Positions 35,819 to 45,177 are shown, numbered from the stretch's first letter. The stretch is 64,000 bases of DNA from JBGASG01 sp046328035 (GCA_046328035.1 JAXLXI010000003.1:186001-250000); one strand, 5' to 3'. Notes: a model not told the origin generated them from the sequence alone. Made by a program: numbers and translations.

Positions 35819-37054
35819 TTACTTCAGCCAGCTAGGCACTACCCGGGCAAACGATTTCGTCTGCTTGGGCACCACGCGAGCAAACGTTCTGGTTCTATGC
35901 GGCACCCGCTGATGTGCATAGACCCGAGCGAACGAGTTGGTCTGTGCCGCAGCCACCTGTCTGGTGGGCAGGTACTCTTGCACCAGAACACCGGACACCC
36001 GCGAGACATGACCATTGGTGATCACTTCTCGGACACCCATGACCGTCGGCGTAAGCGGACCAGACAGTCGCACGATCTCCATTGGACCATCTGCCACCGT
36101 ACGCGATGGCGGAATGACAGCCGCTTGAGTCGACGTGTTGGATGCTCCACCCCAGTATCCACCTTGAGCCCAACCCATTCCATTGACGCTGAAGCCAAAG
36201 GGTGGTGTCGTGTTCGAGTTCGTTGCGGCCGCCGCACCACCGACGCCAAAATTGTTGCCGTTATTGGTGCCGTTATTGAAGCCGTTGCTGCCTCCGACAC
36301 TGGGACCGTTCACGATATTGTTAGCACTGTTAGTCACGCCATTGTTAGCGTTGACGCCACTGGTGCTTCCAGAGCCTGAACTAGCGTTCGCTGAGCTGCC
36401 ACCTGAATTAGCGGTGGCAGAAGCCGACGAGCTACTGGAGTTGTTGTTCGTGTTACTGTTCAATACGTTGTTGGTGTTCATCACATTGTTCACATTGGTG
36501 ATGACATTCGATAAATTGTTCGAATTTACGTTCGTATTCGTGTTTATGTTCGTGCTCGTATTGCCACTGCCAGGAGGTCCAGGAGGTCCGGGCGGTCCAG
36601 GAGGTCCCGGTGGTCCAGGCATGCCGGGCGGTGGCTGGTGATTGCCACCCGGGTCCCCACCGCCATGATGTCCGCCGCCGCCACCCCAGCCACCGTGGTG
36701 TCCGCCATTGCCGCCATTGCCACCGCCGCCATCATGACCGCCGCCGTCGTGGCCGCCGCCACCATTGCCACCGCCGCCACCATTGCCACCGCCGCCGCCA
36801 CCGCCGTTACCACCGCCGCCGCCGTTACCACCGCCGCCGCCCATACCACCGCCGCCGCCGTTACCACCGCCGCCGCCCATACCACCGCCGCCGCCGTTAC
36901 CACCGCCGCCGCCGTTACCACCGCCGCCGCCACCGGGCGCGCAGCCCACGCCTACACCGCCGCCACCGCGGGCTTCAACATTCGCAAGCGGTGCGATCGT
37001 GGCAACGAGCGCGACACTCGCTGCGACGATGCGCATCGTCGTAGTTCTCTTCAT
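35819..37054 (-). CDS. Secreted glycine-rich, collagen-like protein
   Basis: 411 aa with a signal peptide (MRIVAASVALVATIAPLANVEA). Residues 30-145 are almost pure Gly with Asn/His/Met; residues 145-162 are collagen-like GPPG triplets; residues 163-260 are Asn/Ser/Thr-rich; the last 110 residues form a folded-looking domain (SRTVADGPMEIVRLSGPLTP) that ends in three repeats of SFARV/TFARV. An AAGGAAG ribosome binding site precedes it. It is probably an extracellular structural or adhesive protein. The simple-sequence DNA is prone to length change. Confidence 0.82.
   Translation of the reverse strand: MKRTTTMRIVAASVALVATIAPLANVEARGGGGVGVGCAPGGGGGGNGGGGGNGGGGGMGGGGGNGGGGGMGGGGGNGGGGGNGGGGGGGNGGGGGNGGGGHDGGGHDGGGGNGGNGGHHGGWGGGGGHHGGGDPGGNHQPPPGMPGPPGPPGPPGPPGPPGSGNTSTNINTNTNVNSNNLSNVITNVNNVMNTNNVLNSNTNNNSSSSSASATANSGGSSANASSGSGSTSGVNANNGVTNSANNIVNGPSVGGSNGFNNGTNNGNNFGVGGAAAATNSNTTPPFGFSVNGMGWAQGGYWGGASNTSTQAAVIPPSRTVADGPMEIVRLSGPLTPTVMGVREVITNGHVSRVSGVLVQEYLPTRQVAAAQTNSFARVYAHQRVPHRTRTFARVVPKQTKSFARVVPSWLK
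36547..36960. repeat. GGN/CCN trinucleotide-type tandem repeats
   Basis: This DNA is made of near-identical short units such as CCGCCGCCGTTACCACCGCC, with a stretch of GGTCCAGGAGG-type collagen codons at 36570-36625. It encodes the Gly-rich and collagen-like part of the minus-strand gene. Opposite-strand frames give only Pro-rich or Arg-rich translations, which are not genes. Confidence 0.85.
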
Positions 37055-37207
37055 AAGTACACTTCCTTAAAGCGTTAATAGTCGCCGCACGCTACAACGT
37101 GACGCAGCAACGACATGTCGGTTCCCACTAAAGAATGGCTGAGTCAGGTATTCGTGGCATAATCGACATGATCGCACCAACCAGCACACCTCTTGCGACC
37201 CGGCATC

Positions 37208-37708
37208 GTGAACGGAAAAGCCTTCGTATTCATCAACTACTGGCAAGCAGCGCACTGCGGGCATTTAGGTTGGGGCTTCATGCTGGATGAATCAGACAGA
37301 TACTTTTTCGGATCTACTGATCATCTGCTTCGCACTCCTTACTGGGACTTAGTTTCACTCTATAAATACATGCGTGTGCCGCCGCAGTCGCCGACTGATT
37401 GGTGGGCGCGAAAAGGAACGCTCGACGAAATGCTGCACGACATGCAGCATGGGCACCACGTTCAATACGAAGCGTTCAAAGTAATTGACACAGCTGAAGC
37501 TGAGCCGTTATCGGCGCAGGCTGCGGCCGAGCAGACCGGGACCTGCGGCTGGGCAGTTTTGGACAACAATTGTCTGCATCAGACTCACAGCATCATCGCT
37601 GCTTATGGCGCCGGCGCCGATCTACCCGACCATTCCGCTCCGCTGATGCACCGCATTCCGCGATTTTGGTTCGACAAAATTGCTGCGCAGAGGCACTGGC
37701 TCAGGTAA
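37208..37708 (+). CDS. Uncharacterised protein with conserved Cys/His/Trp motifs
   Basis: 166 aa from GTG 37208 (a TTG at 37193 is also in frame). The N-terminal strands read AFVFINYWQAAHCGHLGWGF, followed by a Trp-rich segment (PTDWWARKG) and a YEAFKVIDTAEAEPLSAQAAAEQ helix. The C-terminal part has GWAVLDNNCLHQTHSIIAAYG, a Cys/His arrangement that could be catalytic (DUF4105-like or papain-like in style) but is not a clear match. Convergent with the TPR-like gene after 15 bases. Unknown function. Confidence 0.65.
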   Translation: MNGKAFVFINYWQAAHCGHLGWGFMLDESDRYFFGSTDHLLRTPYWDLVSLYKYMRVPPQSPTDWWARKGTLDEMLHDMQHGHHVQYEAFKVIDTAEAEPLSAQAAAEQTGTCGWAVLDNNCLHQTHSIIAAYGAGADLPDHSAPLMHRIPRFWFDKIAAQRHWLR

Positions 37709-37723
37709 GCGGCAAAGTGCTGC

Positions 37724-39979
37724 CTAGTAGAAGTAAGGCGTTTGTTTTGTCCACGTATTGCCCTTAAATCGCGTGTGCAAAATCTGGAAAGCTTCTTTCG
37801 ACAGCTTGCTGGTGGCGTCGGTAGTCTGCCCGTAATGCGTGCAGCGCACTGCTAGATGCAATGCTTCCGGGACACGCGAATCGGCAGGATGCGACTTTGC
37901 CCAGGCAATGGCTATGTTGGAGAGGTAGTTTGGTGCAGTCGGCACCGCATTCAGTGCTTTGACTTCCGCGGCAGCGCGCGACACTTCCTCTGGTGTCAGA
38001 AAGCCGGCCACTGGTTTCGGACGATTCAGATCGGTGTAGCTTTGATCTTCCGGCAATTTTCCGGGCTGGTCGCCCCACCACCAGAGTTCGCCTTCGTCAT
38101 AATCGCCATAGCTGATTTGCGGCACAGATCGATTGTTTCTCAAAAGAATCAGCGCCCCGATAAACTCGCGCGTCTTTGGATCTGTCTCTGCCATGTATGA
38201 GCCCAGAATGACAGCATTCTTGGCGTCAAGGGGCTTGACCAGTCCGGCAAACTTTTTCGCCGCCAGGTCGTTTTTCAACAAGATGGCTCGGGTCAGTCCG
38301 CTCCACAAGAAATGTTTCTTGATGGGCGCCACCGTATAAGGTGATTGAGCAGCTTGCAGCCAGACACTGAGCGGAAACTGCCCGTCGATTACCTTCTCGG
38401 TATCGAGAGGAATGTGAGGTCCGATATCGGGATATTTACCTGACGCCTCCAGCTTTTCAACATCTTCGGGCACCTCGTCTACGAATCCACTGCCGCAAAG
38501 ACAAACCGGCTTCGGAAACGCGTCGCGCATGAACTCGTTCAGGTTGCGCGCGAGCTGCATGCGCTGCGACCGGAAGAGATTGCGAGAGGATGGCGGCAAC
38601 TCAGGCTGTGGCGTATCCAATAACGCGTTCAGTCGTTTGCGTGCACCCTCGGTGTCTCGCTTACTCGTGTCCAGATCGACGAGATAGTATTGGGCAGTTA
38701 AATAGCCGGGGCTCTTCGCGTCCAGTGCGGTTGCGGCTGCCACTACCTCGGCCGCATCGGCAGCGGATGACTTCCCATCGACTTTCCCGATAGCGGCAAC
38801 CAGCCATGGCAACGACTTTTTTGACTTCCATTCACTGAAAGCATGCGCAGCAGATTCCGGACCGGTGGATTGCACGGTGACAATCCAGTCAGTCATCTCG
38901 TCAGCTTTCAAAGTCGCCGGCTGAGCGTTATAGTCACCGGTAAGTCCGCCCGTATCGCTGTTGCCCGTCAAGACATCCAGCGTGCGCGTATATTCGTTCA
39001 AATCTGATTCGGTAATCTGCTTGCGCACATCGGCAGACAAAGCAGTGACCACCGCCCCCGGGTCGACACGCACCTGGCAGTAGCGCAGCAGACTGGTTAT
39101 GTCGTCCTGCAATTTTTGCATCGACGGATCTTTGAGCATGGCGGACAGTTCCGTTGCCGCCTGCTCCAGAGGTCCGGCATCAAAACCTTCTTCCTTGCTG
39201 AGCATGCCCTTGCGCACCAGAGCTCGCGCCGCCAGATATCGCGACACGGCCTGCCATGGCGAAGAGCTGTCAGCTGCTATCGCCAGAAATTCCTTGTGAG
39301 CAGTATCGAAGTCTTTAACGTAAAAATGAGCGGCGGCGATCTGATAGGCGCGATCTGCTTGAGCCAGCTTGTCGGCGGATGCCGGCAGAGTCGCAGGAAT
39401 GGCCGGCGGAGGCACCGGTTTGTCGCCCCAGGCGTAACCGCAGTTGGCAAATACTTGATCTTGAGCCTTCACCCATTCTTTGACGTCGTTGCTAGCCGCA
39501 CCATATTTGGTGACACGCTCTTTCAAGGTAGCCGATGCCTGACGAAAACTATCAGGCATGCAATTGCAATACGTGTTGTAACTGCCTGCCACCACCGGCC
39601 GCTCGATGTTGATTTGAGCGGCCTTCGGCAAGCCGGTGACTGTAGCCCGAGCTTTTAACCAGTCTTGGCTGGCATCTTCGCAACTGCTGGAAGCGAAGCC
39701 CATGCGATCGTTCCACATTTTGAGCGCGGCTTTTTGCTCGGCATCCGTAAGTGGCTGGTTCTGAAAATATCGCCAAGCCACCACCAGATAAGAGCGGGCA
39801 TAAGTTTTGAGCACCACACCCAGCCGACCGTGAGCGTAAGGCGCCATCGGAATATCCGGGTGAGTGGAATAGGTGAAATAAACCGTCGTGTAGAACGAGC
39901 AAGCACCGGCGGGCAGACAACAGTTAAACGTCAACAAGCAAATAAGCAATGTCGACAACAAGGCACGCAAACAACGCAT
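37724..39979 (-). CDS. Large secreted helical-repeat protein
   Basis: 751 aa from ATG 39979, preceded by AGGGGG. It has a signal peptide with several cysteines (LLICLLTFNCCLPAGAC). The mature protein is mainly alpha-helical with TPR-like pairs (ADRAYQIAAAHFYVKDFDTAHKEF and PWQAVSRYLAARALVRKG). It begins one base after the stop of the DUF3142 gene, so translation is probably coupled. No enzymatic motif is recognised; a periplasmic scaffold is likely. Confidence 0.82.
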   Translation of the reverse strand: MRCLRALLSTLLICLLTFNCCLPAGACSFYTTVYFTYSTHPDIPMAPYAHGRLGVVLKTYARSYLVVAWRYFQNQPLTDAEQKAALKMWNDRMGFASSSCEDASQDWLKARATVTGLPKAAQINIERPVVAGSYNTYCNCMPDSFRQASATLKERVTKYGAASNDVKEWVKAQDQVFANCGYAWGDKPVPPPAIPATLPASADKLAQADRAYQIAAAHFYVKDFDTAHKEFLAIAADSSSPWQAVSRYLAARALVRKGMLSKEEGFDAGPLEQAATELSAMLKDPSMQKLQDDITSLLRYCQVRVDPGAVVTALSADVRKQITESDLNEYTRTLDVLTGNSDTGGLTGDYNAQPATLKADEMTDWIVTVQSTGPESAAHAFSEWKSKKSLPWLVAAIGKVDGKSSAADAAEVVAAATALDAKSPGYLTAQYYLVDLDTSKRDTEGARKRLNALLDTPQPELPPSSRNLFRSQRMQLARNLNEFMRDAFPKPVCLCGSGFVDEVPEDVEKLEASGKYPDIGPHIPLDTEKVIDGQFPLSVWLQAAQSPYTVAPIKKHFLWSGLTRAILLKNDLAAKKFAGLVKPLDAKNAVILGSYMAETDPKTREFIGALILLRNNRSVPQISYGDYDEGELWWWGDQPGKLPEDQSYTDLNRPKPVAGFLTPEEVSRAAAEVKALNAVPTAPNYLSNIAIAWAKSHPADSRVPEALHLAVRCTHYGQTTDATSKLSKEAFQILHTRFKGNTWTKQTPYFY

Positions 39980-39980
39980 G

Positions 39981-40787
39981 TCAACCCCCTGGTTTTGTGT
40001 CCTCAAATTGTACCGCTCGCGCCGCCGCTTCTTTTGTCCAGCGGGTGGGACTGAATACATACACGCGGGGCGGCGCCGGCTGGCGCGCCACCATTTGCTT
40101 CATGACGGCATTCACCTGCGGTTCATCCAGCGAAATTCCAAGTGACTGATTGCAAATTGAGTGAGCGTAACCGCGCCGATTGCGGAAGTGCACCAGCACC
40201 TTGCCGTGATCCCTGCCCATGCGAAACATCATGGGCACTGCTTCATCGACAGGCAGTGAGGCGAGCCACTGGTCGTACAGGCACCACGAAACCAACGCCG
40301 TAATCGACAGTCCAACTCGATCAGGCAACTGCGGCCGCAATTGTTTGAGGATATCTGCGTAGAACTGACGCTCGTTCTCTCGCGCATCAAAATCGATCTG
40401 CACAGCATTTACCTTGTGCATGCGGGTCAGCTTGAGGATGCTGTCAACGATTACCTGACGCTGTTGCTCCGTGTAGGCAGGTTGTTTGTGCGAATCGATC
40501 TCGATACGCGTAACTGCTTCAACTTTAGTACCACTCGGCAGTTGAAGCGGCTGCGTGCGACGACGAATGAGGCTGTCGTTGCCGGAGAGAGTGATCGTCT
40601 GAGCCAGGTAGGCGACACCCACATGTCGCGGATTTATGTAGGACAGGTCTTCGGGACGTTCCCATGCCCAGAGCATCAATGGCGGCAAATCAAGAGGTGC
40701 GCGATCATAGGACTGCACAGGCAGTGCCCAGAACAGGCACCAGCCCAGCGACAACATGACATGCCAGGCAGCATAAAAACGGCGCAC
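39981..40787 (-). CDS. DUF3142-family protein
   Basis: 268 aa with an N-terminal signal/anchor (about residues 8-26). The family hallmarks are present: LMLWAWERPEDL at the start of the barrel, the acidic strand VQIDFDARENER, and the motif LSITALVSWCLYDQW. DUF3142 is a TIM-barrel family of unknown activity with glycosidase-like character. It is first in an operon with the helical-repeat protein that follows after one base. Confidence 0.85.
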   Translation of the reverse strand: MRRFYAAWHVMLSLGWCLFWALPVQSYDRAPLDLPPLMLWAWERPEDLSYINPRHVGVAYLAQTITLSGNDSLIRRRTQPLQLPSGTKVEAVTRIEIDSHKQPAYTEQQRQVIVDSILKLTRMHKVNAVQIDFDARENERQFYADILKQLRPQLPDRVGLSITALVSWCLYDQWLASLPVDEAVPMMFRMGRDHGKVLVHFRNRRGYAHSICNQSLGISLDEPQVNAVMKQMVARQPAPPRVYVFSPTRWTKEAAARAVQFEDTKPGG

Positions 40788-40860
40788 TCGACCAATTATA
40801 AAGTTCGGGCGTTGAAATGAGATAGACTATGGCGTCCTAGTGAATCGAATCAAAGGTCGT

Positions 40861-41376
40861 ATGTATAAAGGTAGCCCCAGGTTGAAGTTTCTTCCAGCAG
40901 TCACAGTATTTCTTTCAGTAGCTCTTCTGTCCGGCTGCGGCAACCAAACGGAAACGGGAACGACCACTTCGACGACCACCAATCAGCAAACTGCTCAGGA
41001 AAAATCCAATATGCAAACGCAAATTGACACTTCCGGTATGACATCCACGCCGTCGGGATTGCAGATGAAAGAATTGCAGCCCGGAACAGGCGCTTCCCCT
41101 CAAAAAGGTCAGAAAGTGACAGTTCACTACACCGGCTGGCTTACCGACGGCACCAAATTTGATAGCTCCGTCGATCGCGGTCAACCCTTCGAGTTCACCA
41201 TCGGCGCAGGCCAGGTGATCCAGGGTTGGGACGAAGGCGTCATGTCGATGAAAATCGGCGGCAAGCGTCGCCTGGTCATCCCGCCCGATCTGGCGTACGG
41301 TCCCCGCGGCGCCGGCGGCGTAATTCCGCCGAATGCCACGCTCGTCTTCGACGTCGAACTTCTGGGCGCCAGATAG
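40861..41376 (+). CDS. FKBP-type peptidyl-prolyl isomerase lipoprotein
   Basis: 171 aa from ATG 40861 (AAAGG upstream; a GTG at 40840 is possible). A lipobox (VALLSGC) predicts a lipid anchor. A Thr/Gln-rich linker leads to a complete FKBP domain of about 105 residues: KVTVHYTGWLTDGTKFDSS, VIQGWDEG, and IPPNATLVFDVEL. Active-site residues Tyr, Asp, Phe, Trp are all present. It would catalyse prolyl isomerisation in the envelope. An intrinsic terminator follows. Confidence 0.94.
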   Translation: MYKGSPRLKFLPAVTVFLSVALLSGCGNQTETGTTTSTTTNQQTAQEKSNMQTQIDTSGMTSTPSGLQMKELQPGTGASPQKGQKVTVHYTGWLTDGTKFDSSVDRGQPFEFTIGAGQVIQGWDEGVMSMKIGGKRRLVIPPDLAYGPRGAGGVIPPNATLVFDVELLGAR

Positions 41377-41413
41377 GAAGACCCACTCCAACTCTACGCA
41401 AACATATTGAGGA

Positions 41414-41443
41414 AGGGCGGCGTTTCACAGCGTCGCCCTTTTT
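41414..41443 (+). terminator. Intrinsic terminator after the FKBP gene
   Basis: A 9-bp stem (AGGGCGGCG at 41414-41422 with CGTCGCCCT at 41431-41439, one G-T pair) and an 8-base loop are followed by TTTT. It lies 38 bases past the stop. Confidence 0.88.
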
Positions 41444-41485
41444 CTGCGTGCATCCTCGCCTGCCAGAGTTGGCTTGCAGTGTAGT

Positions 41486-42340
41486 CTAGGAGCGTACTTG
41501 GGTGGACGGAAACACCATATCTGCCTCAGAACTCAGCAGATACTTCCAGTGCGACTCGGGATCGCGTGCGTGAGGCTTTTCCGTGCGCGGCAACGAATTT
41601 TCCAGCAGGTCGGCGCGGCGCAAGAGGCGCTCCGACTCTTCTTTTTTGTCTGCTTTGAGAAACTCCGCGTAATACTTCATCGCTTCGATCAGTCCCGGAT
41701 ACTTGGAGCGCTGTTCGTAACGATCGATTGCTTCCTGATATGAGCCGGCGGCTTCGGCAGCTTTGCCTTCCGCCTGGTACACCAGAGCCAGGTCGAGAAT
41801 CAAATCCTCTGCCGGTCCCAGCGCCGTGTCGGCGACCTTCAATGCCGCCACCAGCTGTTTTTCTGCGTCGGCATATTTCTTTTGCATGCCCTGAACAGCC
41901 ACCAGCTTGCGGGTGGTTGCCAGCACCAGGCGGTGGTCCTTCTGCAGGCATTTGCCGAGAATCGCCGACGCCTTGGTGAAACACTCTTCAGCCTCTGCCC
42001 ATTTGTTCTGCAGTGCGTAACAGACACCGAGATCGTGCTGCACAAGCCCTACTTCGAAATGCTCGCCGTAATAGGCTTTCTCAGCAATCCCGAGTGCCAG
42101 CTCCAGCGTGGTTTCGCCGTCTTGCACGCGCCCCCGGGCAATCTGGCAGGCACCGAGCCCGCGCATGGCATTCACCAGCTTTCCATCTTCCGTTCCCAGT
42201 ACGGATTGATAGAGTTTTATGGACTTTTGATAACCCTGATCGGCCACATCGTACAACTGGCGGCGATAGGCCTTTTCCGAACCGCGTTCGACACGTTCGG
42301 CATCATAGAGCTGGGTGAGCTTTTTCAGATCCGTTGACAT
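41486..42340 (-). CDS. TPR protein (cytoplasmic)
   Basis: 284 aa with a GGAGG ribosome binding site eight bases upstream. About five TPR-like units cover residues 25-250 (YQKSIKLYQSVLG, EVGLVQHDLGVCYALQNKWAEAEECF, ADAEKQLVAALKVA). The pattern of paired 40-42-residue repeats is like kinesin-light-chain type TPRs. No signal or membrane segment is seen. It stands alone, convergent with the FKBP gene. A binding scaffold is the likely role. Confidence 0.85.
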   Translation of the reverse strand: MSTDLKKLTQLYDAERVERGSEKAYRRQLYDVADQGYQKSIKLYQSVLGTEDGKLVNAMRGLGACQIARGRVQDGETTLELALGIAEKAYYGEHFEVGLVQHDLGVCYALQNKWAEAEECFTKASAILGKCLQKDHRLVLATTRKLVAVQGMQKKYADAEKQLVAALKVADTALGPAEDLILDLALVYQAEGKAAEAAGSYQEAIDRYEQRSKYPGLIEAMKYYAEFLKADKKEESERLLRRADLLENSLPRTEKPHARDPESHWKYLLSSEADMVFPSTQVRS

Positions 42341-42403
42341 CGCAGAAACCTCCGGGGCGATTAGTATAACCGCCCGGAAATCCTACAAATACCTGCAATG
42401 AAT

Positions 42404-42835
42404 TTAGCTGGCTGATGCCACCTTGAAAGTTAGCGACCTGACTTGCTCAAACGCAGCCTGCAAGCGGGACAGCGTCAGTCCCGCTCGGCCGGCTACGTAT
42501 GGGTTTTCATCCTGGAGCAGGGACTCCAGAATCGGCGGCGGCACGTGCGGGTTGGAAGCTACGGTGTACCGCACGTCCGGGTCGGCATCAAGCGTCAATA
42601 GCTGCAATATCTCCAGGGGTGTATTGCGATTGGTCGCCACACCCTGACGAATGTTGCTGGACCGGTGCCCTGAAAGTTGATTCAAAACGCTAATTGGAGA
42701 ATTGGGGTTCTCGGCAAGATGTTCGAGCAGCTCCGGATCTTCCTCTCTGGCAAGCTGCTCGATGACCGAGGGTGGCGTCTCCGGATTGGCTGCCACCAAC
42801 ATCATCAGATTGTTTGCTTTACGTTGCAGATGCAT
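42404..42835 (-). CDS. Leucine-rich-repeat-variant (LRV) protein
   Basis: 143 aa from ATG 42835, with GGAG ten bases upstream. It consists of about five repeats of roughly 24 residues with the LRV pattern VAxNPxTPPxVLxxLAxDxD (VAANPETPPSVIEQLA, LAENPNSPISVLNQLS, VASNPHVPPPILESLL). LRV repeats form a right-handed solenoid used in protein binding. No iron-sulfur Cys cluster is present. The 185 bases upstream contain no gene. Confidence 0.85.
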   Translation of the reverse strand: MHLQRKANNLMMLVAANPETPPSVIEQLAREEDPELLEHLAENPNSPISVLNQLSGHRSSNIRQGVATNRNTPLEILQLLTLDADPDVRYTVASNPHVPPPILESLLQDENPYVAGRAGLTLSRLQAAFEQVRSLTFKVASAS

Positions 42836-43023
42836 CAATTTTGACTCCAGTTTCTTCTGACCATTAAGGCCTAATCCAACGTCGTATCACATGCATAACT
42901 CCAAATATTCCAACAAGTAAATGGGAACGCACGGCCGCCAACGAGCATCAGCAGCAGAGTCCCATCGATTCGGATGTAACGAAAATGCCACCAACCAAGC
43001 CACCAAAGGACAGGAAACATATG

Positions 43024-44148
43024 TCACAAGTGGCGTAATGCCTCGTTCAGTCGACGGCGCAACGACGGATGCGAAAAAGACCAGAGTTCAATAAATAGGG
43101 GTGGATCCGGATCGGCCAGGTTCTTGGTGGACAGCGCCACAAACGTGCGGGCCAGCGCCTTTCCGTCGCCGGTCATCTGCACAGAATATGCATCGGCTTG
43201 CTGTTCCATGAGACGTGAAACAGCGTTGACGATCGGATCGGTAATAAACAAAACCATGGTGGTGCCTAGATAGACAACCGGCACCATCGTAAAACTGGTG
43301 ATCGATTGGACACCCCAGCGAGGCGGCAGTTTGGGCACCACCCAGGGCAGAAAGCGCCCGCACACTAAGAAGAGGACAAACATTCCGGCGATGGCGCAGG
43401 CGTTGCCGATCATTATGTGATGGCGAGCGTAATGCCCGGCCTCGTGTCCGACAATAGCGAGCAACTGGTCCTCCGGCAAGGTCAAAATGTTGTCCCAGAG
43501 CACTATGCGAGCCGATGAGCCAAGCCCCGTGACATAGGCGTTGTAGGACCTGGTCTGCTTGCTTTTGTCCACCAAGTAGACCGGCGCATCTGGAATTCCG
43601 GCACGGGCGGCAATGCCGACGATGCGCTGCTTGAGCGGGCTGTCAGGCATGACCGTGTACTTATTGAAGAGCGGATCAAACACGAGCGGCATCAAAAATA
43701 ACGCCAGCACGAAGATGGGCACGGCAGTGGACCAAAGAATCAGCCACCATCGCCGTTTAAACCTGTCCACGACCCACATGGAGACACCGACCAAGAGCCA
43801 TGAGAGACCAAACGAGACAAGTTGCGCCTTGACGTAATCCTCGAACCAGCCCGCGAAAGACTGGGCGGACAGCCGGTAATGATGCTGCACGACAAAGGAG
43901 AGCAGATAGGTAACGGGAAATTTCGCAGCCATCATGAGCACATAGAAGCCCAGGAAAAATGCTGTGAATTGAGCAATGCCTCGGGAGGAAACATTTTTGG
44001 CGGCCGCCGCCAAACCGGCGAACAGACCCGAGTGTAGCCCCAGGAATAAGAGCAAAATCGAATATGCCGGAACAATGAAATAGGAGACGTACCGGATGCG
44101 TGAGTATTCTCGCATCGCGTCGGTGATCACAAATAGCGGCAAGTCCAC
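43024..44148 (-). CDS. M48-family membrane metalloprotease (Ste24-like)
   Basis: 374 aa from GTG 44148, supported by GGAG seven bases upstream. Several membrane helices are visible. The zinc site is HEAGHYARHH, with the third ligand Glu in RLMEQQADAYS, and the segment VTGLGSSARIVLWDNIL is typical of CAAX-prenyl-protease-1-like enzymes. It would cleave membrane or misfolded envelope proteins. The ends are complete. Divergent from the cytosine methyltransferase gene. Confidence 0.92.
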   Translation of the reverse strand: MDLPLFVITDAMREYSRIRYVSYFIVPAYSILLLFLGLHSGLFAGLAAAAKNVSSRGIAQFTAFFLGFYVLMMAAKFPVTYLLSFVVQHHYRLSAQSFAGWFEDYVKAQLVSFGLSWLLVGVSMWVVDRFKRRWWLILWSTAVPIFVLALFLMPLVFDPLFNKYTVMPDSPLKQRIVGIAARAGIPDAPVYLVDKSKQTRSYNAYVTGLGSSARIVLWDNILTLPEDQLLAIVGHEAGHYARHHIMIGNACAIAGMFVLFLVCGRFLPWVVPKLPPRWGVQSITSFTMVPVVYLGTTMVLFITDPIVNAVSRLMEQQADAYSVQMTGDGKALARTFVALSTKNLADPDPPLFIELWSFSHPSLRRRLNEALRHL

Positions 44149-44237
44149 TTTTGAACTCCAGTGTCCGGCATGGACTAGTCATGGACCACCCAATCATATA
44201 AGAACGCCCCGCGGAGATCTGCTGCTAACATGTGCTG

Positions 44238-45152
44238 ATGATCAAGGCACTGGAATTTTTCTCCGGAATCGGCGCATTCGCCGTGGCAGCGCGTCAATCC
44301 GGATTGATTGAGATCGTGTCCGCCTTCGACCAGAGCGAAGCCGCCAACCGCGTCTACCAGCTCAATTTCGGACATGCGCCGCGCGCGCGCAATCTGGACT
44401 CCATTCCTTCCAGAGAAATACCAGAGGCAGATGTGTGGTGGCTCAGTCCGCCCTGTACGCCCTACAGCGTCCGCGGCAAACAAAAAGACGCCGACGATGC
44501 GCGCGCGCAGTCGTTTCTTCACCTGATCAGCCTGATCGGAGATCATCGCCCCCGGTTTCTGGCAGTTGAGAATGTGCTGGGCTTCAAAACCAGCAAAGTC
44601 AACGAAATTCTGCAGAATGCATTGATGAAACATGGATACAGCGTCCGCGTGTTCGATCTGTGTTCTACCGAGTTAGGCACACCGATGCGCCGGCCACGCC
44701 ATTTCGTGCTCGCATCGACGACACCACTGCCAGTGCCGGAGACTCCGCATAATGCAGGCACCCAGCCGCTGCGCACCTATCTGATAGACGGCACCTGTGA
44801 GCGGTCGGAGCTGCGCCCTAGTGATGAAACCGTGCAGCGCTACGGAGAGAGCTACGACATCGTTGACCCGCTCGACGAGCTGGCGGTGGCAATCTGTTTC
44901 ACGAGCGGATACGGCAAATCACAAAAGGTGAGCGGCTCGCTGATCAAAATTCCGCACTCCACCAATCAACTGCGCCGTTTCTCACCGCGAGAGATCTTGA
45001 ACCTGCTCGGCTTCCCAGCCGACTTCCAGCTTCCTGAAGACATACCGCTGGAAACAGCCTGGCGACTGGTAGGCAATTCGGTCGACGTGCGCTGCGTTCA
45101 GTTCTGTCTGCACCAAATGATGAGAGCGGCACCCTCGGTACCGCTCTCGTAG
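44238..45152 (+). CDS. Dnmt2-like cytosine-C5 methyltransferase
   Basis: 304 aa from ATG 44238 (a GTG two codons earlier is possible). C5-methyltransferase motifs are in order: LEFFSGIGAF (SAM), SPPCTPYSVRG with catalytic Cys73, ENVLGF, and GNSV near the end. The segment CFTSGYGK matches the CFT motif that marks Dnmt2 tRNA methyltransferases, and the spacing after the catalytic loop (KQKDADDARAQSF) also fits Dnmt2 rather than DNA enzymes. It may methylate C38 of a tRNA. There is no restriction enzyme next to it. Confidence 0.8.
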   Translation: MIKALEFFSGIGAFAVAARQSGLIEIVSAFDQSEAANRVYQLNFGHAPRARNLDSIPSREIPEADVWWLSPPCTPYSVRGKQKDADDARAQSFLHLISLIGDHRPRFLAVENVLGFKTSKVNEILQNALMKHGYSVRVFDLCSTELGTPMRRPRHFVLASTTPLPVPETPHNAGTQPLRTYLIDGTCERSELRPSDETVQRYGESYDIVDPLDELAVAICFTSGYGKSQKVSGSLIKIPHSTNQLRRFSPREILNLLGFPADFQLPEDIPLETAWRLVGNSVDVRCVQFCLHQMMRAAPSVPLS

Positions 45153-45177
45153 ACTAGACCTATTGAATAAACTGCGC

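Noticed and set aside
36610..37078. Long plus-strand frames rich in Pro, His, Arg or Ala/Thr over the Gly-rich gene
   Set aside because: They are mirror translations of the simple repeats and lack ribosome binding sites and folded domains.
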